In this document: piece by piece, positions 13,931-13,951 of the stretch | How the letters are laid out: the number at the start of each line of letters is the position of its first letter | How positions within the stretch are numbered: position 1 is the stretch's first letter | Assembly (NCBI GenBank): GCA_964394085.1 | Contig: CAYMWF010000098.1 | Span: forward strand, 3,750-17,700 | Source: CAYMWF01 sp964394085 [NCBI: uncultured Gemmatimonadota bacterium] | Lineage (GTDB): Bacteria > GCA-2686955 > CAYMWF01 | Direction of reading: 5' to 3' | Length of the DNA: 13,951 bases | Notes under the pieces: model-generated | What the model saw: the letters and a program-made list of their open reading frames with translations, nothing else | Databases searched by the model: none | Told to the model about the DNA's origin: nothing | Program-made: the position numbers and the translations under genes

Positions 13931-13951
13931 ATGGCGACACATGGCCGGTCC
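13931..13951 (+). CDS. Start of a plus-strand gene cut by the window edge
   Basis: An ATG at 13931 is preceded by GAGGTGG (13917-13923) with a 7-nt spacer, a good ribosome binding site. Only seven codons (MATHGRS) are visible, so the product cannot be identified. The AT-rich upstream region with an extended -10, and its position divergent from the fusion gene, support a real gene start. A second ATG at 13941 is in another frame. Confidence 0.45.

Overview
The window is about 14 kb of moderately GC-rich bacterial DNA. It holds nine complete protein genes, one probable gene start at the right edge, and several structured non-coding stretches. Most genes have a clear Shine-Dalgarno sequence (GGAG/GAGG type). 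Six of the nine products carry an N-terminal export signal or a membrane segment. Two encode right-handed beta-helix proteins of the kind common in uncultivated Gram-negative lineages (FCB-related phyla, Planctomycetota and similar). One protein has a lipoprotein signal, which fits a Gram-negative envelope. I cannot place the organism more precisely; an uncultivated FCB-like bacterium is a low-confidence guess. No rRNA, tRNA, CRISPR array, transposase or phage gene is visible.

Layout. Positions 1-132 hold a 26-bp tandem repeat that runs off the left edge and ends exactly on the stop codon of a minus-strand M3-type zinc metallopeptidase (130-1650). A 468-bp divergent spacer with candidate promoters leads to a plus-strand, 873-residue secreted beta-helix protein made of two tandem copies of the same architecture (2119-4740). 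A perfect hairpin at 4829-4859 separates it from a convergent minus-strand operon. In transcription order that operon encodes an ECF sigma factor (6701-7261), a single-pass membrane protein in the usual anti-sigma position (GTG start, 14-nt overlap, 6214-6714), and an exported triple-PDZ protein with no protease domain (4897-6189). Upstream of the sigma gene lie a candidate ECF-type promoter and a perfect 77-bp tandem duplication. Next come an acylphosphatase (7785-8066) and an exported alpha/beta-hydrolase (8157-9368), both on the minus strand and each with its own plausible promoter.

The right third holds two convergent genes. One is a plus-strand lipoprotein with a degenerate PDZ domain and a BtrH-N/C39-like domain (9660-11018). 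The other is a minus-strand, 797-residue exported protein that joins a beta-helix to a C39/papain-like cysteine-peptidase domain with a complete Cys-His-Asp set and a C-terminal beta-domain (11229-13622). Upstream of it, a long nested hairpin ending in six T (13787-13878) precedes the first codons of a plus-strand gene cut by the window edge.

How the genes may work together: the sigma/membrane/PDZ trio looks like a self-contained envelope-sensing unit in which the exported PDZ protein could act as sensor or effector. The secreted beta-helix proteins, the hydrolase and the two papain-fold candidates suggest a surface or periplasmic theme. No sequence evidence ties them into one pathway.
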